64,000 nucleotides of DNA from Streptococcus mitis (GTDB lineage Bacteria > Bacillota > Bacilli > Lactobacillales > Streptococcaceae). The stretch is from NCBI RefSeq assembly GCF_901542415.1, contig NZ_CABEHV010000004.1, positions 496,001 to 560,000 of the forward strand, written 5' to 3'. Shown here one piece after another: positions 8,275-16,601 of the stretch. The notes under the pieces were generated by a model. That model made no database searches and was not told where the DNA came from. It saw only the letters and a program-made list of their open reading frames with translations. Within the stretch, counting starts at the first letter, position 1; each line of letters begins with the position of its first letter. The translations under genes and the position numbers were made by a program.

Positions 8275-8355
8275 ATGAATATTCCCATAATAAAACGCAT
8301 TATATCAAGTTTTTTGGACAGCCTTTGTTCGAAAATTATTTTAACTCATAGTTGA
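8275..8355 (+). pseudogene. 5' fragment of a gene downstream of shp, truncated by an IS remnant
   Basis: An AGGAG box at 8262-8266 lies 8 bases before ATG 8275, giving MNIPIIKRIISSFLD before the frame runs into IS-like sequence at about 8320 and stops at 8355. It is 44 bases after shp in the same direction, so it was probably the first target gene of the Rgg/SHP circuit, perhaps a small peptide precursor. Product identity cannot be told from about 15 residues. Confidence 0.45.
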
Positions 8356-9061
8356 TGATTCCACAAATTGAAAAGTTTTAAACTTAGCATTTAAACGCTC
8401 AATTTTAATACGTATTACAACTATCTCTATTAAACTTCTTATCCTCTACAGTCGATACATGCTTTTTAGAATTTTTAACAGGAATGAAGGTTATATTATG
8501 AATATTCATAATGCATAAATAATCCAAATACAGAAAATCAAGTGATTGCTCTGGCAAACTTGACCTATCCTTTCTTAAAAAGAGTAAAATCATGTGTATG
8601 ACCTTCTTAAAAAACTAATTAGCAGGCATGAAGTGGTGTTAAATCGAGTATGATTTGTGTCTTCATGGTGTGTCTCTTTTTTCCTGAATAATTTTACTTT
8701 GGTTTCTTTTAGGACGTTGAAATAGGACTTTCTATGACATCAATAGCTATAGTGACACTTGCTGCTTTTAAGTTGTCTAAGGCAAATAGACCTGAAGAAC
8801 GAAGAGTATCTTCTACCAATATTATCGTTCGGTGACTGTCGCTAATCCAAGACCAAAATCAAAAGCTAGGAGACGTAGAGTTGGTCAATAGAATAAATAA
8901 CGCAAGTTTAGCATCAACTGTTTTTATAGACTTAGCGTTTTTGGACGTCCTCCTTTATAGTGTTTGGTTTTATAAGCTTTATTTAGACAGGATATCTTCG
9001 TTGGGAAGGTGTCCTTTTTTACACTAATAAATAATTTAAAGTTCTCAGAAGTTAGTTGCAT
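8326..9061 (-). pseudogene. Decayed IS5-family (IS1381-like) transposase
   Basis: On the minus strand a frame from ATG 9061 reads MQLTSENFKLF and reaches the phrase YKTKHYKGGRPKTLSL, which resembles the N-terminus of IS5-group streptococcal transposases. It then stops; further pieces follow in other frames, including a 62-codon piece at 8405-8593 ending VEDKKFNRDSCNTY. Several stops and shifts show long decay. No terminal inverted repeats were confidently paired. The left side cuts the gene behind shp. The region holds no other recognisable coding sequence. Confidence 0.6.
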
Positions 9062-9288
9062 GATCTTTTGTAAATAGTTTTCTTAACTATAGTATAGCAT
9101 AGTACAGTATGCATTTTATTTTTTTCCAATAAGTCTATTATACTTCAAAGACAGCTAGTTTTATTTTTTTCTCTGAACTGTACGATTTTGCGCCTGAAAT
9201 GTAGGAATTACCTTTCGTTGTGATGTGATAAAACTTACAAGTTCTTTTTGTTATTCTTGACCTAGTTTTTATAGAAAGAAGGTCTAAG

Positions 9289-9930
9289 ATGTTAAATAAA
9301 GTCAAAACTAAAGCCTTAATTAGTGTTGGAGCAGTGGCTGCAACTAGCTTTATTCTCATGATGGGATATACTGCTGGTCAACATTCTACTGCTAAACAAA
9401 GTCGTAAAGAGATTGAATTGGCTGCAGCTAAACTTGTAGAGGACAAACAAGCAGAAGATAAAGCAAGTATTTTGTCATCAGATACTGTAAAAGAATTTTT
9501 GACACAGTACTATACGAAAGAAAAGCTCGGAGAAAATAATACACGTATTCAACCTTATATGACTGAATCAGCTTATTCTCAAGAATTGTCAAGTCAAAAT
9601 GATGCCATGAACCAAGTGTATAAGGATTATATTTTGGATTATCATTTTGAAAAAGCTGATATCTTTGTCAATCAGACTACGAATCAAGCCATTGCTATGG
9701 TCTCTTATAATGTAACCTATGTATCTGATTTAAAGAATGCCAACCAATCAAAGACCAATCAGACAGAAACCAGAACGGTTAAGTTGTCTTATTCGAAACT
9801 ACCAGGTAAGTTATTGGTCAATCAAGTACAGGTTTGGAAATCTGGGTTAGATGATTTAGATAATGCAACTCCTAAAACTTTAGAAGAATCATCATCAATA
9901 CCATCACTGCCAAATACTACGACAAAATGA
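9289..9930 (+). CDS. Membrane-anchored hypothetical protein of Tn5252-like elements
   Basis: 213-residue protein with one N-terminal hydrophobic helix (about residues 10-29, ISVGAVAATSFILMMGY) and a hydrophilic remainder predicted to lie outside the membrane. I recognise the type from Tn5252-related ICE modules but know no assigned function. It is the first gene of a plus-strand run that continues into a toprim protein 9 bases later. GAAGGTC lies before the ATG. It may be a cell-surface or transfer accessory factor; that is inference. Confidence 0.75.
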   Translation: MLNKVKTKALISVGAVAATSFILMMGYTAGQHSTAKQSRKEIELAAAKLVEDKQAEDKASILSSDTVKEFLTQYYTKEKLGENNTRIQPYMTESAYSQELSSQNDAMNQVYKDYILDYHFEKADIFVNQTTNQAIAMVSYNVTYVSDLKNANQSKTNQTETRTVKLSYSKLPGKLLVNQVQVWKSGLDDLDNATPKTLEESSSIPSLPNTTTK

Positions 9931-9939
9931 TGATATTGC

Positions 9940-11025
9940 ATGGGAATAGAAGAATGTAAGCAAATTTCAATTCTTGATGTAGCCAATCGTTTAGGTATCT
10001 CCTTTAAACAAGTTTCGAGCAGTGTCTATGAACATCCTGAACACGATTCATTTCGGATTTTTTCAACTACCAATACTTTTAAATGGTTTTCAAGAGATAT
10101 TCAAGGTGATGTCATTGATTTTGTTCGACTTGTTAAGGGAATTTCCTTTAAAGAAGCTCTAGCCTTTCTTTCTGAAGAACCTTTTCAAAAAGAAGCTATT
10201 CAAGAAAAAAGAGAGAGACCATTTTATTATCCTTTAAAGAGAGTAGAAGATTCTAACTGCAGTTTGACTAGATATTACTTAACAGAATGTAGAGGAATCT
10301 CAGAAGAAATCATACAAAAGATGATTCAACAAGGTTTGATAGCACAAGCTAGTTGGAAAACAAATGAAACAGTTGAACCTGTTAACGTTTTTAAAAGCTT
10401 TGATCATCGCCACAAGCTGCAGGCAGCAAGCTTACAAGGAATTTATAAGAATCACTCTCTTCCTAGAGAAAGGTTAAAAACGATTCTAAAAGGAAGCCAT
10501 GGACATGTTGGAATATCCTTTGACATTGGTAAACCAAATAGACTGGTCTTTTGTGAATCGTTCATCGACTTGATGAGCTATTACGAACTTCATCAACAAA
10601 GTCTAACTAATGTTCGTTTGGTATCTATGGAAGGATTAAAAAGGTCTGTTGTTGCTTATCAAACTTTACGACTAATAGCTGAAGAAAATCAGAAGTTGGA
10701 ATTTTTAGATACAGTAACACCTTCAAAGTTATTGCATTTGATCAATACAATTCGTGATACCACCACCTATTTCGATAATCATCCTGATTTATTGACACTT
10801 GCGGTAGATTGTGATGATGCAGGAAAAGATTTTTCTGATAAGTTATCTCAATCAGGATTTCCTGTTTTTCTGGATTTGCCTGATAATGAATCTGGGAAAG
10901 AAAAAGTAGACTGGAATGATGTCCTTAGAGAAAAGAAATCAGATTTACAATTGATGATCGAGACTGCAAAAGAGACATTGAGGAATCAACCAGTAAGACA
11001 AACCTCTCAATGTTTAGAATTGTGA
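9940..11025 (+). CDS. DUF3991/toprim domain protein (primase-like, Tn5252 type)
   Basis: 361-residue DNA-processing protein common in streptococcal ICEs. The N-terminal part (about residues 1-65, SILDVANRLGISF to GDVIDFVRLVKG) resembles the DNA-binding part of DnaG-like proteins. DUF3991 follows in the middle, then a Toprim_2 domain with a glutamate in VFCESFIDLMSYY (about residue 204) and acidic AVDCDDAGKDF (about residue 290). Likely role: priming or processing of transferred DNA. The start ATG is 9 bases after the previous stop, so the two are probably cotranscribed. Confidence 0.88.
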   Translation: MGIEECKQISILDVANRLGISFKQVSSSVYEHPEHDSFRIFSTTNTFKWFSRDIQGDVIDFVRLVKGISFKEALAFLSEEPFQKEAIQEKRERPFYYPLKRVEDSNCSLTRYYLTECRGISEEIIQKMIQQGLIAQASWKTNETVEPVNVFKSFDHRHKLQAASLQGIYKNHSLPRERLKTILKGSHGHVGISFDIGKPNRLVFCESFIDLMSYYELHQQSLTNVRLVSMEGLKRSVVAYQTLRLIAEENQKLEFLDTVTPSKLLHLINTIRDTTTYFDNHPDLLTLAVDCDDAGKDFSDKLSQSGFPVFLDLPDNESGKEKVDWNDVLREKKSDLQLMIETAKETLRNQPVRQTSQCLEL

Positions 11026-11075
11026 TAACAAAATCAAGATGTTTTAGCTAATATTAGAATGAAGGAGGATCGAAT

Positions 11076-11309
11076 ATGACCATTATTGAACGCTTAGAAG
11101 AAAAGGTCACTAGGCAAGAAAGCAAGGTAGCAAGAGAGACAGAAAAACTCGCTGCTTACAAAGAGCAACTGGAGACAGCGATGTTTGCGACGTTCAAAAG
11201 GCGTCAAAGCATTAGTCACATGAGTTTTGAAGAAGCTCTTGACCATGCCTTTGGTAGAGAAAGACAATTCGATGATTCTGAATTTAGAAAGGATGAAATG
11301 AGTGAATGA
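11076..11309 (+). CDS. DUF5965-type coiled-coil protein of Tn5252-like elements
   Basis: 77-residue charged protein (MTIIERLEEKVTRQESKVAR), mostly helical, with a heptad-like N-terminal half suggesting a coiled coil. Matches by eye the small DUF5965 proteins of streptococcal ICEs. GGAGG precedes the ATG by 6 bases. Its stop overlaps the next start by 4 bases, indicating coupled translation. Function unknown. Confidence 0.75.
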   Translation: MTIIERLEEKVTRQESKVARETEKLAAYKEQLETAMFATFKRRQSISHMSFEEALDHAFGRERQFDDSEFRKDEMSE

Positions 11310-11689
11310 CAAAAGATTGGAATTTTAATCAACCATTAGAGAGTAAATCAGAAAATCAAGAAGATCCAGATAAAATTGCGGCCTTATTTGGAAATCATCA
11401 AGGAGGTAATGATGTAAATTATGAAGCAGCTTTTCAAAAGCGAAAACAAGCACCTGTGACGGAATCAAATCCTAGTTCTAAACCTAAAGTTACAGAGGTT
11501 AGAACAGGAAAAGAGACAGATATCACTACAAGTTATCAGCAACATCTTAAAAGACTTATTGCGGATAACAATAGCGATATTCAAAGTAGTCAAAAGAAAA
11601 TTGAAGAGCTACATACGTTGATCGACACAAAGAATAAAGACAATAAGAAATTGCAGTCCATTTATGATGCGATTTCCGAATTACACTAA
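11306..11689 (+). CDS. DUF5945-type hypothetical protein of Tn5252-like elements
   Basis: 127-residue hydrophilic protein with a disordered N-terminal half (SKSENQEDPDKIAALFGNHQ) and a C-terminal coiled coil (about residues 80-125). It resembles the DUF5945 proteins that accompany DUF5965 proteins in Tn5252-like modules. It overlaps the upstream gene by 4 bases and is followed at once by a terminator, so it ends this operon. Function unknown. Confidence 0.75.
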   Translation: MTKDWNFNQPLESKSENQEDPDKIAALFGNHQGGNDVNYEAAFQKRKQAPVTESNPSSKPKVTEVRTGKETDITTSYQQHLKRLIADNNSDIQSSQKKIEELHTLIDTKNKDNKKLQSIYDAISELH

Positions 11690-11690
11690 G

Positions 11691-11716
11691 CAGTCCTGAT
11701 AGGCTGCTTTTTTTGA
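11691..11716 (+). terminator. Intrinsic terminator
   Basis: AGCAG (from 11691) and CTGCT form a hairpin stem around CCTGATAGG bases, followed by seven T residues. It ends the operon that starts with the membrane-anchored protein at 9289. Confidence 0.75.
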
Positions 11717-11726
11717 GAGGTTATAG

Positions 11727-11999
11727 ATGTTTACAACATTTTTTAAGAAAAATCACGACAATAGTGATGTATTTAAAAAGCTGATTCATAGACTATCTGA
11801 TATGTCTGTCCAAGATCTTGAAAAAATAGACCGACTGCTAGATATCATTTTCACTCCAAATCAAGAATCACAACAACTAAAAACAGAAGCAACTTACAGA
11901 GAAGAAACTTTGGACGACACATTAAAGGAAGCTAAGAATCAACTTCATAAGGAACAATTGGAGAAGAATTTAGAGAGATTTAGGAAAAACAGCCAATAA
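11727..11999 (+). CDS. Small hypothetical protein
   Basis: 90-residue, highly charged, mostly helical protein (MFTTFFKKNHDNSDVFKKLI). GAGAGG precedes the ATG. No known domain recognised. It stands alone between two terminator-like hairpins (11691-11716 and 12001-12017), and the spacing to pezA suggests separate control. Likely an ICE accessory protein because similar small frames sit upstream of pezAT in Tn5252-related islands. Confidence 0.65.
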   Translation: MFTTFFKKNHDNSDVFKKLIHRLSDMSVQDLEKIDRLLDIIFTPNQESQQLKTEATYREETLDDTLKEAKNQLHKEQLEKNLERFRKNSQ

Positions 12000-12000
12000 T

Positions 12001-12017
12001 GCACCAAAAATGGTGCA
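12001..12017. terminator. Hairpin upstream of pezA (terminator or operator)
   Basis: TGCACCA and TGGTGCA form a near-perfect palindrome around AAAA, followed by a short T-rich run. It lies about 20 bases before the TATAAT of the pezAT promoter (about 12037-12042), so it could end the upstream gene or be bound by a regulator. Confidence 0.5.
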
Positions 12018-12069
12018 TTTACTTTTTCTAAATGTTATAATGGTGGTATAAAAATAAAAGGAGTTTGCC

Positions 12070-12546
12070 ATGATTGGAAAGAACATAAAATCCTTACGTA
12101 AAACACATGACTTAACACAAGACGACTTTGCCCGAATTGTAGGAATTTCTCGAAATAGCTTGAGCCGGTATGAAAATGGAACGAGTTCAGTCTCTACGGA
12201 ACTAATAGACATCATTTGTCAGAAGTTTAATGTATCTTATGTCGATATTGTAGGAGAAGATAAAATGCTCAATCCTGTTGAAGATTATGAATTGACTTTA
12301 AAAATTGAAATTGTGAAAGAAAGAGGAGCTAATCTATTATCACGACTCTATCGTTATCAAGATAGTCAGGGAATTAGCATTGATGATGAATCTAATCCTT
12401 GGATTTTAATGAGTGATGATCTATCTGACTTGATTCATACGAATATCTATTTAGTAGATAATTTTGATGAAATAGAGAGGTATAGCGGCTATTTGGATGG
12501 AATTGAACGTATGTTAGAGATATCTGAAAAACGGATGGTAGCCTAA
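12070..12546 (+). CDS. pezA: PezA antitoxin/repressor
   Basis: 158-residue antitoxin of the epsilon/zeta-type PezAT system. Residues 1-65 form an XRE helix-turn-helix (LTQDDFARIVGISRNSLSRY); the C-terminal part is helical and binds the toxin over its ATP site. In known systems PezA also represses its own operon. Length equals that of pneumococcal PezA (158). It shares the ATGGA overlap with pezT, a one-base junction at 12546 that couples translation. GGAG precedes the ATG at 12070. Confidence 0.95.
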   Translation: MIGKNIKSLRKTHDLTQDDFARIVGISRNSLSRYENGTSSVSTELIDIICQKFNVSYVDIVGEDKMLNPVEDYELTLKIEIVKERGANLLSRLYRYQDSQGISIDDESNPWILMSDDLSDLIHTNIYLVDNFDEIERYSGYLDGIERMLEISEKRMVA

Positions 12547-13316
12547 TGGAAATCCAAGATTATACTGATAGTGAATTCAAACATGCTCTAGCACGGAATC
12601 TTCGTTCTCTGACAAGAGGAAAAAAGTCCAGTAAGCAACCTATAGCGATTTTGCTTGGAGGGCAAAGTGGTGCTGGTAAGACTACAATTCATCGTATTAA
12701 ACAGAAAGAATTTCAAGGAAATATTGTTATCATAGATGGCGATAGTTTTCGCTCTCAACATCCACACTATTTAGAACTGCAGCAAGAATATGGCAAAGAT
12801 AGTGTTGAATACACCAAAGATTTTGCAGGTAAAATGGTAGAGTCTTTAGTAACAGAATTGAGTAATTTGGGATACAATCTTTTGATAGAGGGAACTTTAC
12901 GAACGATTGATGTTCCAAAGAAAACGGCACAACTCTTGAAAAGTAAGGGATATGAAGTACAATTAGCCTTAATTGGAACAAAGCCCGAATTGTCCTATCT
13001 GAGCACTCTTATCCGATACGAAGAACTGTACGCTATCAATCCAAATCAAGCACGCGCAACTCCAAGAGAACATCATGATTTGATTGTAAATCATCTAGTT
13101 GATAATACACGACAATTGGAAGAACTAGCTATCTTTGAAAGAATTCAAATTTATCAACGAGATAGAAGTTGTGTATATGATTCAAAAGAAAATACAACTT
13201 CAGCAGCAACCGTTCTTCATGATTTACTATTTGGAGAATGGAATCAAGTGGAGAAAGAGATGCTTAAATCTGGAGAAGAAAGATTGAAAGATTTAACTAA
13301 TCGAAATGGTTTGTAG
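12546..13316 (+). CDS. pezT: PezT zeta-family toxin (UDP-N-acetylglucosamine kinase)
   Basis: 256-residue toxin that phosphorylates UDP-GlcNAc and thereby blocks cell-wall precursor synthesis by MurA. Walker A GGQSGAGKTT is at residues 38-47 and the catalytic Asp of IIDGDSFR at residue 66; both are intact, so the toxin should be active and held by PezA. Length matches pneumococcal PezT. Downstream, a GGATCGT/AACGATCC hairpin with T run ends the operon. Confidence 0.95.
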   Translation: MEIQDYTDSEFKHALARNLRSLTRGKKSSKQPIAILLGGQSGAGKTTIHRIKQKEFQGNIVIIDGDSFRSQHPHYLELQQEYGKDSVEYTKDFAGKMVESLVTELSNLGYNLLIEGTLRTIDVPKKTAQLLKSKGYEVQLALIGTKPELSYLSTLIRYEELYAINPNQARATPREHHDLIVNHLVDNTRQLEELAIFERIQIYQRDRSCVYDSKENTTSAATVLHDLLFGEWNQVEKEMLKSGEERLKDLTNRNGL

Positions 13317-13342
13317 AGTTAGATTTTTAAAATAAAGTCTAT

Positions 13343-13378
13343 TGGATCGTCAATTAAAAAATAACGATCCTTTTTTAT
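13343..13378 (+). terminator. Intrinsic terminator after pezT
   Basis: GGATCGT pairs with ACGATCC across an A-rich loop (AATTAAAAAAT), followed by six T residues. Placed 27 bases after the pezT stop. Confidence 0.8.
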
Positions 13379-13492
13379 ACTCTCTATTTTCTTCTTCATA
13401 TTTTTTCAAAAGTTTTAGCATTCTTCAGTCATGATTCCCTAACAATATAAGTACAAATTTAGCGCAGTTTATGATTATTTTAAATCTTTGGG

Positions 13493-13551
13493 GTTTATTA
13501 AACTCTTGATTTTTTCAAGAAGCTATGGTATTCTTTTGTTAGTTAATAAAC
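13493..13551 (+). promoter_or_regulatory. Promoter of the SOS cassette flanked by two operator-like palindromes
   Basis: TTGATT (13506-13511) and TATTCT (13529-13534) are spaced by 17 bases, ahead of the HdiR-like gene. GTTTATTAAAC (13493-13503) abuts the -35 box and GTTAATAAAC (13542-13551) covers the expected transcription start. The two share the same palindromic pattern, so they are likely binding sites of the repressor encoded next. Confidence 0.6.
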
Positions 13552-13567
13552 TTACAAAGGAGAAAAG

Positions 13568-14251
13568 ATGTTTTCACCTACTAAATTAAAAGAAAAAAGA
13601 GAGAGTCAGGGCTTATCTCAATCTCAACTTGCATCCAGTTTGGGAATTAGTAGAGCTTCGTACTTTAATTGGGAATCAGGTAAAACAAAACCGAATCAAA
13701 ATAATCTAAGCAAATTGAGTGAGATTTTTAATGTAGACCCTCGATATTTTGAATCAGAGTATGAAATAGTAGAAACTTATCTCAAGCTAACTGAAAAGAA
13801 TCAAAAAGCGACACTTCATTATGCAAAAGACTTATTGAACAATCAAAACTCTAAAGTTGTAGAAGTTTCTGAACGATTTGCTTATAAGGTCTATGAAAAA
13901 TTATCAGCTGGTACAGGAACAGCTTATTTTGATGATGGTAATTACGATACAGTTTACTTCAATCATCAATTTGATTATGACTTTGCATCATGGGTGTTTG
14001 GTAATTCAATGGAACCGACATATGAAAATGGTTCTGTAGCCCTTATTAAGCAAACAGGATTTGATTATGATGGAGCTATTTATGCGATAGATTGGGATGG
14101 TCAAACCTATATTAAGAAAGTATATCGTGAAGAAAATGGACTTCGTTTAGTTTCACTCAATCGGAACTATTCAGATAAGTTTGCACCTTATGATGAGAAT
14201 CCTCGCATTATAGGGAAAATCGTTGGGAACTTTATTCCTTTAGAGGACTAA
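13568..14251 (+). CDS. HdiR/LexA-like repressor (XRE + S24 peptidase)
   Basis: 227-residue regulator. An XRE helix-turn-helix lies at residues 5-60 (LSQSQLASSLGISRASYFNW) and an S24 LexA-type self-cleavage domain at about 105-225. The visible cleavage site is Ala114-Gly115, the catalytic Ser147 is in GNSMEP, and the Lys is in YIKK near residue 183. Such proteins (HdiR in lactic streptococci) are cleaved during DNA damage and release error-prone polymerase genes. It starts 3 bases before the polymerase gene, so the two form one operon under autocontrol from the palindromes at 13493-13551. Confidence 0.88.
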   Translation: MFSPTKLKEKRESQGLSQSQLASSLGISRASYFNWESGKTKPNQNNLSKLSEIFNVDPRYFESEYEIVETYLKLTEKNQKATLHYAKDLLNNQNSKVVEVSERFAYKVYEKLSAGTGTAYFDDGNYDTVYFNHQFDYDFASWVFGNSMEPTYENGSVALIKQTGFDYDGAIYAIDWDGQTYIKKVYREENGLRLVSLNRNYSDKFAPYDENPRIIGKIVGNFIPLED

Positions 14252-14253
14252 GT

Positions 14254-15669
14254 ATGAGTTGGTTTGATTATAGTCTCGAACCTAAAAGTGACATTGCCTT
14301 TATTGATATGAAATCTTTTTACGCAAGTGTAGAATGTGTAGATAGAGGCCTGCATCCACTTAAGACTTCACTTTGTGTTATGAGTCGTGCAGATAATTCT
14401 GCTGGTTTAATCCTTGCTTCCTCTCCTATGTTTAAAAAGGTATTTGGGAAATCAAATGTTGGACGTTCCTATGATTTACCATTTGATGTAAAGACTCGAA
14501 AATTTTCTTACTATAATGCTAGAAAACAAGGCTTACCGACAACGATAGATTATGTTCGTTATATAGAAGAATGGGCAAAATCAACAGTGATTGTTCCTCC
14601 GAGAATGGATACTTATATTGCAGTCAATATGGAGATTCAAAAAATCTTTCAAGATTTTGCGGCACCAGACGATATTTATCCCTACTCAATTGATGAAGGA
14701 TTTATTGATTTAACCAGTTCATTAAATTATTTTGTGCCAGATAGAAGAATTAGTAGGAAAGATAAATTAGATATTATTTCGGCTGCTATTCAAAAAAAGA
14801 TTTGGAGAAAAACAGGAATCTATTCAACTGTAGGCATGTCTAATTCCAATCCCTTATTAGCTAAGTTAGCACTAGATAATGAAGCTAAAAAAACTCCGAC
14901 AATGAGAGCCAATTGGTCCTATGAGGATGTCGAAAAGAAAGTATGGACTATTTCTAAAATGACAGATTTCTGGGGAATTGGAAATCGGATGGAGAAGAGA
15001 TTACATGGTTTAGGCATCTTTTCGATTAAAGAATTGGCAAAGGCTAATCCTGACTTGATTAAAAAAGAGCTTGGGATTATGGGACTAGAGTTATGGTTTC
15101 ATGCCAATGGGATTGATGAAAGCAATGTTCATAAACCTTATAAGCCAAAATCAAAAGGAATAGGGAACTCGCAAGTTTTACCTAGAGATTATATAAAGCA
15201 AAGAGATATTGAAATTATACTTCGTGAAATGGCAGAACAAGTTGCGGTTAGATTGAGAAGAGCAGGTAAAAAAGCAACAGTAGTTTCTATACACTTGGGG
15301 TATTCTAAAGTGGAACAGAAGCGGTCTATTCATACTCAAATGAAGATTGAACCGACCAATCAAACAGCACTGCTGACAAACTATGTTTTAAAGTTATTTC
15401 ACACTAAATATACTTCCGGGGCTATCAGGAATGTGGCAGTGAATTATTCCAGTTTAGTGGATGAATCCTTTGGATTGATTTCATTATTTGATGATATTGA
15501 AAAAATAGAAAAAGAAGAAAGGCTCCAGTCCGCAATCGATGCTATTCGAACAGAATTTGGTTTTACTTCACTTTTGAAAGGAAATGCCTTAGATCAAGCT
15601 TCTAGAACAATTGCAAGAAGTAAACTCATTGGTGGTCATTCAGCTGGAGGATTAGATGGACTAAAATGA
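14254..15669 (+). CDS. Y-family DNA polymerase (UmuC/ImpB-like)
   Basis: 471-residue translesion polymerase, typical of mobile SOS cassettes in streptococci. The first catalytic Asp is in FIDMKSFYASVE (Asp18), and the second acidic pair is in YSIDEGFIDL (about residues 147-152). The palm/finger region is followed by a little-finger domain (about 340-440). It lies in an operon with the repressor upstream (2-base gap) and two small genes downstream with overlapping ends (4 bases at 15666). Expected to be induced by DNA damage. Confidence 0.9.
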   Translation: MSWFDYSLEPKSDIAFIDMKSFYASVECVDRGLHPLKTSLCVMSRADNSAGLILASSPMFKKVFGKSNVGRSYDLPFDVKTRKFSYYNARKQGLPTTIDYVRYIEEWAKSTVIVPPRMDTYIAVNMEIQKIFQDFAAPDDIYPYSIDEGFIDLTSSLNYFVPDRRISRKDKLDIISAAIQKKIWRKTGIYSTVGMSNSNPLLAKLALDNEAKKTPTMRANWSYEDVEKKVWTISKMTDFWGIGNRMEKRLHGLGIFSIKELAKANPDLIKKELGIMGLELWFHANGIDESNVHKPYKPKSKGIGNSQVLPRDYIKQRDIEIILREMAEQVAVRLRRAGKKATVVSIHLGYSKVEQKRSIHTQMKIEPTNQTALLTNYVLKLFHTKYTSGAIRNVAVNYSSLVDESFGLISLFDDIEKIEKEERLQSAIDAIRTEFGFTSLLKGNALDQASRTIARSKLIGGHSAGGLDGLK

Positions 15670-16031
15670 TGAATCGTTCTTATTTACCTTTTGAGTCTGC
15701 CCGAGTATATCAGGACCGTGGCATGGCTAAGTGGATGGGCTTCTTTTTATCAGAACATTCCAGTTCTCTTTGGGCAGAAAAAAATAAAGAAGATATCTCC
15801 ATTTCCCTAACATTGGAAGAGAAAGTTCTATTTGTTCGTCAACTTTATACGAATGTATTCCCTGCAACTTTTGTTTTTAAGTTTTCTAATCAAAGAAAAG
15901 TAGTATCAGGTATTGTTAAAGAGATTGGAAAAGAGTTTATATCTATAAAATCAGACACTGGTTTTCTTCGATTAAGATGGGAAGATATACTCGATATCCA
16001 GATAGAAGGGGTGGATTTATATGAATCGTAA
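15666..16031 (+). CDS. YolD-like small protein in the SOS operon
   Basis: 121-residue protein with the N-terminal phrase YQDRGMAKWMGFFLSEH, which resembles the YolD family that often sits beside UmuC-type polymerases in Firmicutes. It overlaps both the polymerase gene (4 bases) and the next gene (11 bases), so it is translated with them. Function in YolD-UmuC pairs is not settled. Assignment is by eye and by context. Confidence 0.6.
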   Translation: MMNRSYLPFESARVYQDRGMAKWMGFFLSEHSSSLWAEKNKEDISISLTLEEKVLFVRQLYTNVFPATFVFKFSNQRKVVSGIVKEIGKEFISIKSDTGFLRLRWEDILDIQIEGVDLYES

Positions 16032-16311
16032 AGAATTATATGATGATAAATTACAGCTGGATTATTTTTCTGATTCTTATTTACGGTTTGAGTCAGATTT
16101 TTACAAATATTCCGCTCTAGATATACCATTAACATTTATCACTGATGATATTTTACGCACAATGGCTATGTCTCAAAAACATTATTTTAAACTTAACAAA
16201 AGCAAATCTTTAGACGGTCGTGACCATTATTTTGTTTTTTCTATCAAGATGAACAAAGACAGTAGTGGCATTAGACAGTATGAATATCAGAGACATTGTT
16301 TTAGTTTGTAA
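16021..16311 (+). CDS. DUF5960-type hypothetical protein
   Basis: 96-residue protein (MNRKELYDDKLQLDYFSDSY) resembling DUF5960 proteins of streptococcal ICEs. It overlaps the YolD-like gene by 11 bases and ends the SOS operon just before the AGAGTCC/GGGCTCT terminator. No catalytic residues can be proposed. Confidence 0.7.
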   Translation: MNRKELYDDKLQLDYFSDSYLRFESDFYKYSALDIPLTFITDDILRTMAMSQKHYFKLNKSKSLDGRDHYFVFSIKMNKDSSGIRQYEYQRHCFSL

Positions 16312-16333
16312 GAGTCCGACAGGGCTCTTTTTC
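16311..16333 (+). terminator. Intrinsic terminator of the SOS operon
   Basis: AGAGTCC and GGGCTCT pair around GACA and are followed by a T run; overlaps the stop of the DUF5960-type gene. Confidence 0.75.
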
Positions 16334-16389
16334 TGTGATAATTTTATCAAAAAGTATTTGTTATACTTTTTTTAATTTAGATTTATCTT

Positions 16390-16600
16390 GGGGGTTTGGG
16401 GGCGTGCCACCACATTTTCATATCGTTTGTTTTTTGAACCGTGAGGTTTGAAATGGCAGGCGATATGATTTTTGGGATATTGTGGACACAATATCTGAGC
16501 TCGCAAAGCCTTACAAGATGATAGATTTTGTCTTTGCAAGTTTCCCGTGGTTAATACGGGGTCGGGGATTGTCCAACCATTGATGAAAGTGAGGAAATAG
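16390..16600. other. Putative origin of transfer of the Tn5252-like module
   Basis: Noncoding stretch directly upstream of two relaxosome genes and the relaxase. It holds a G-rich tract (about 16390-16410), a perfect inverted repeat GATATTGTG/CACAATATC (16476-16484 and 16487-16495) and a wider repeat GCAAAG...CTTTGC (about 16503-16540). This is the usual place and structure of an oriT. The nick site is not identified. Confidence 0.6.
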
Positions 16601-16601
16601 T

